A DNA stretch of 64,000 nucleotides from RGDT01 sp964630925. Lineage in GTDB: Bacteria; Planctomycetota; Planctomycetia; Gemmatales; Gemmataceae. A program made the position numbers and the translations under genes. The stretch is taken from contig CAZVZK010000041.1 of assembly GCA_964630925.1 (NCBI GenBank), positions 1 through 64,000 on the forward strand. The letters run 5' to 3'. Within the stretch, counting starts at the first letter, position 1. Every line of letters starts with the position of its first letter. Shown here piece after piece: positions 63,015 to 64,000 of this stretch. The notes under the pieces are model-generated. The model did no database searches and had not been told where the DNA came from. It saw only the letters and a program-made list of their open reading frames with translations.

Positions 63015-63090
63015 GTCCTCGCGGGCCAGACGGAGTGGCCGCCGCGCTTTCAACGCGGAGATCGCGGGTTCGAGCCCCGCCGGGGATGCC
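63015..63090 (+). tRNA. tRNA-Glu (UUC)
   Basis: Cloverleaf: acceptor GTCCTCG/CGGGGAT, D arm GGCC..GGCC, anticodon arm CCGCG-CTTTCAA-CGCGG with TTC, T arm GCGGG-TTCGAGC-CCCGC, then GCC. G1 pairs with T72 as a wobble. The CCA end is only partly encoded. Confidence 0.88.
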
Positions 63091-63095
63091 TGGAT

Positions 63096-63177
63096 AGGAG
63101 GGATGAGGGATGAGGGATGAAGGAACAGCCGGTGATCGGCTTGATTTCATCCCTCATCCCTCATCCCTCATCCCTCC
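63096..63177. repeat. GGGATGA heptamer inverted repeat between tRNAs
   Basis: Tandem GGGATGA units at 63100-63120 face tandem TCATCCC units at 63147-63177, giving a stem of more than 20 bp. A small inner hairpin (AGCCG-GTGAT-CGGCT) sits in the loop. Confidence 0.85.
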
Positions 63178-63185
63178 GACAAAGT

Positions 63186-63258
63186 GCCGGTGAAGCTCTA
63201 CCGGGAGAGCGTCGCACTCGTAATGCGAAGGGAGTGGGTTCGATTCCCACCTCCGGCC
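63186..63258 (+). tRNA. tRNA-Thr (CGU)
   Basis: Acceptor GCCGGTG/CTCCGGC with one mismatch, D stem GCTC/GAGC, anticodon arm TCGCA-CTCGTAA-TGCGA with CGT, T arm GTGGG-TTCGATT-CCCAC. Confidence 0.88.
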
Positions 63259-63281
63259 CTGGATCGTGGTTGGTGAATGAT

Positions 63282-63354
63282 GCCGACGTAGCTCAATTGG
63301 CGGAGCAGCTCTTTCATACGGAGAAGGCTGCCGGTTCGACTCCGGCCATCGGCA
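63282..63354 (+). tRNA. tRNA-Met (CAU)
   Basis: Acceptor GCCGACG/CATCGGC with one mismatch, D stem GCTC/GAGC, anticodon loop TTCATAC with CAT, T arm GCCGG-TTCGACT-CCGGC. G1-C72 pairs, so it is not an initiator; a lysidine-modified tRNA-Ile cannot be excluded. Confidence 0.85.
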
Positions 63355-63367
63355 CTGGTTGGTGAAC

Positions 63368-63438
63368 GCGCTTGTGGTGTAATGGCAGCATGCCAGTCTT
63401 CCAAACTGGTCGCGCGGGTTCGACCCCCGCCGGGCGCA
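63368..63438 (+). tRNA. tRNA-Gly (UCC)
   Basis: Acceptor GCGCTTG/CGGGCGC, anticodon arm CCAGT-CTTCCAA-ACTGG with TCC, T arm GCGGG-TTCGACC-CCCGC, discriminator A. Short D arm as usual for tRNA-Gly. Confidence 0.92.
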
Positions 63439-63451
63439 CTGGTTGATCGAT

Positions 63452-63523
63452 AGCCCCGTGGTCCAATGGCCACGACGCCTGTGTCACAAGCAGGAGACGA
63501 TGGTTCGATTCCGTCCGGGGCTA
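63452..63523 (+). tRNA. tRNA-Val (CAC)
   Basis: Perfect acceptor AGCCCCG/CGGGGCT, anticodon arm CCTGT-GTCACAA-GCAGG; with T33 at 63484 the anticodon is CAC. T arm GATGG-TTCGATT-CCGTC. A three-pair D stem (GTC/GAC). The amino acid rests on the loop register. Confidence 0.75.
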
Positions 63524-63529
63524 CTGTCC

Positions 63530-63602
63530 GGCTGGCAGGTGTTGTCGGAAAGCACGCCGTCTTGGTAAGACGGAAGACCGGGTTCGACTCCCGGGCGAGC
63601 CT
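63530..63602 (+). tRNA. tRNA-Thr (GGU)
   Basis: Acceptor GGCTGGC/GCGAGCC with one mismatch, anticodon arm CCGTC-TTGGTAA-GACGG with GGT, T arm CCGGG-TTCGACT-CCCGG. Confidence 0.85.
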
Positions 63603-63617
63603 CTGTCGGTGAGGGAT

Positions 63618-63691
63618 GGGCTGCTGGTCATCCGGGGATGACGCCGGCCTCGCATGCCGGAAGACGGGGTCGGGCACCCGAAGGGTCGCCC
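63618..63691 (+). tRNA. Degenerate tRNA-like sequence with Ala (CGC) anticodon arm
   Basis: A 6-bp D-like hairpin (GTCATC/GATGAC) and a perfect anticodon arm CCGGC-CTCGCAT-GCCGG are present, but the T arm lacks TTCGA (it reads CGGGGTCGGGCACCCG) and four extra bases precede a poor acceptor match. Probably a tRNA remnant. Confidence 0.4.
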
Positions 63692-63724
63692 CGGCGGTCC
63701 ACTGAGAGGCGATCCCTGCGACGC

Positions 63725-64000
63725 TCAGGCCGCCGCGCTCGCGGCGCCCTCGGCCTCGTCGCCGTCCTCCATCAACGCCCGCGCCAGACGCTCCAGCTCT
63801 TCCCGCAGATGCCGCAGCTCGCGCTCGTCGATGGCGTGCCGCGCCCGGGCCTGTCGGCCCTCCTGCTCGCGCCGCTGCGCCTCCACGTCGGCCGCCACAC
63901 GCGCCGCCTCCCACACCTCGGAATCGCCGCGCTGCGACCGCACGCGCTCCGCCAGCTCGTTCTCCTGCCGGAGCAGGGCAGCCGCCTGGACGTCCAGACG
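63725..64000 (-). CDS. Coiled-coil protein, C-terminal part (runs off the right edge)
   Basis: The minus-strand frame is open from base 64000 to a stop at 63725, 91 codons. It reads VQAAALLRQENELAERVRSQ then WEAARVAADVEAQRREQEGRQARARHAIDERELRHLREELERLARAL and an acidic end. All of it is charged helix with heptad spacing, so a coiled coil. The N-terminal part lies outside the window; function unknown. Confidence 0.65.
   Translation of the reverse strand, partial: RLDVQAAALLRQENELAERVRSQRGDSEVWEAARVAADVEAQRREQEGRQARARHAIDERELRHLREELERLARALMEDGDEAEGAASAAA

Noticed and set aside
63096..63177. GGGATGA/TCATCCC repeats as a possible CRISPR array
   Set aside because: Units are 7 bases, contiguous, with no spacers and an inverted arrangement.

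Overview
The window looks like part of a high-GC (roughly 70%) planctomycete chromosome, most likely the Gemmata lineage. Four observations support this. A 16S rRNA gene ends in its own terminator with no 23S gene behind it. Two genes begin with a TIGR02996-type repeat-companion domain. Secreted proteins carry the planctomycete N-terminal signature (LEVLEGRNLPAV, LETLESREVLSA). The region also holds Uma2, CHAT, DUF2330 and BamB-like/Gfo-Idh-MocA genes typical of that phylum. All assignments come from reading sequence and motifs; no database search was run.

Layout. 1-930: 3' end of 16S rRNA, its terminator, pyrE. 931-1649: no gene, repeats. 1650-11564 (minus): a membrane-arm-only complex I operon in transcription order nuoH-J-K-L-M-N, then a 144-aa unknown and tatD; NuoL, NuoM and NuoN carry large hydrophilic expansions. 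11644-12270: scpB. 12271-13142: two dispersed hairpin repeats. 13143-18977: an acquired island in which two transposase units flank a lower-GC core with an orphan RHS tip, a membrane-anchored companion protein and a broken glycosyltransferase. 19046-30009: envelope and secreted proteins (beta-barrel, HbpS-like/RTX protein, lipoprotein, DUF2330, PhoX-like) and ilvD. 30010-30446: a MITE-like inverted-repeat element and another hairpin copy. 30447-37067: double cyclase-fold protein, UbiD-family decarboxylase, two secreted small proteins, Wza-like export lipoprotein.

37441-40733 is a compact four-gene operon ending in an ATP-dependent polynucleotide-ligase-like enzyme behind three proteins I cannot assign. 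It is a candidate undescribed nucleic-acid processing module. 40851-43649: transposase remnant and two TIGR02996/leucine-rich-repeat proteins. 43740-48496: rpsT, a lipoate-ligase-like enzyme, Uma2, LDH2-type dehydrogenase, YbjQ-like protein and alpha/beta hydrolase.

48829-59428 (minus) is the most striking system. It is a tightly packed, partly overlapping operon: Ser/Thr kinase with a DUF4384-like tail, secreted/periplasmic coiled-coil protein, 133-aa unknown, TPR-CHAT protease, membrane coiled-coil protein, secreted HEAT-repeat protein, then a SUKH-like gene with a coupled WD40-like scrap. I infer a kinase-plus-caspase-like-protease signalling or defence module. 59680-64000: NUDIX hydrolase, BamB-like propeller protein coupled to a Tat-exported Gfo/Idh/MocA oxidoreductase, a cluster of six tRNAs plus one tRNA-like sequence, and the 3' part of a coiled-coil gene running off the edge.

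Across the window there are several families of short dispersed palindromic repeats, including a C8-G-C8 sequence found inside three coding positions, one of which is an in-frame insertion into a conserved loop of the lipoate-ligase-like enzyme.
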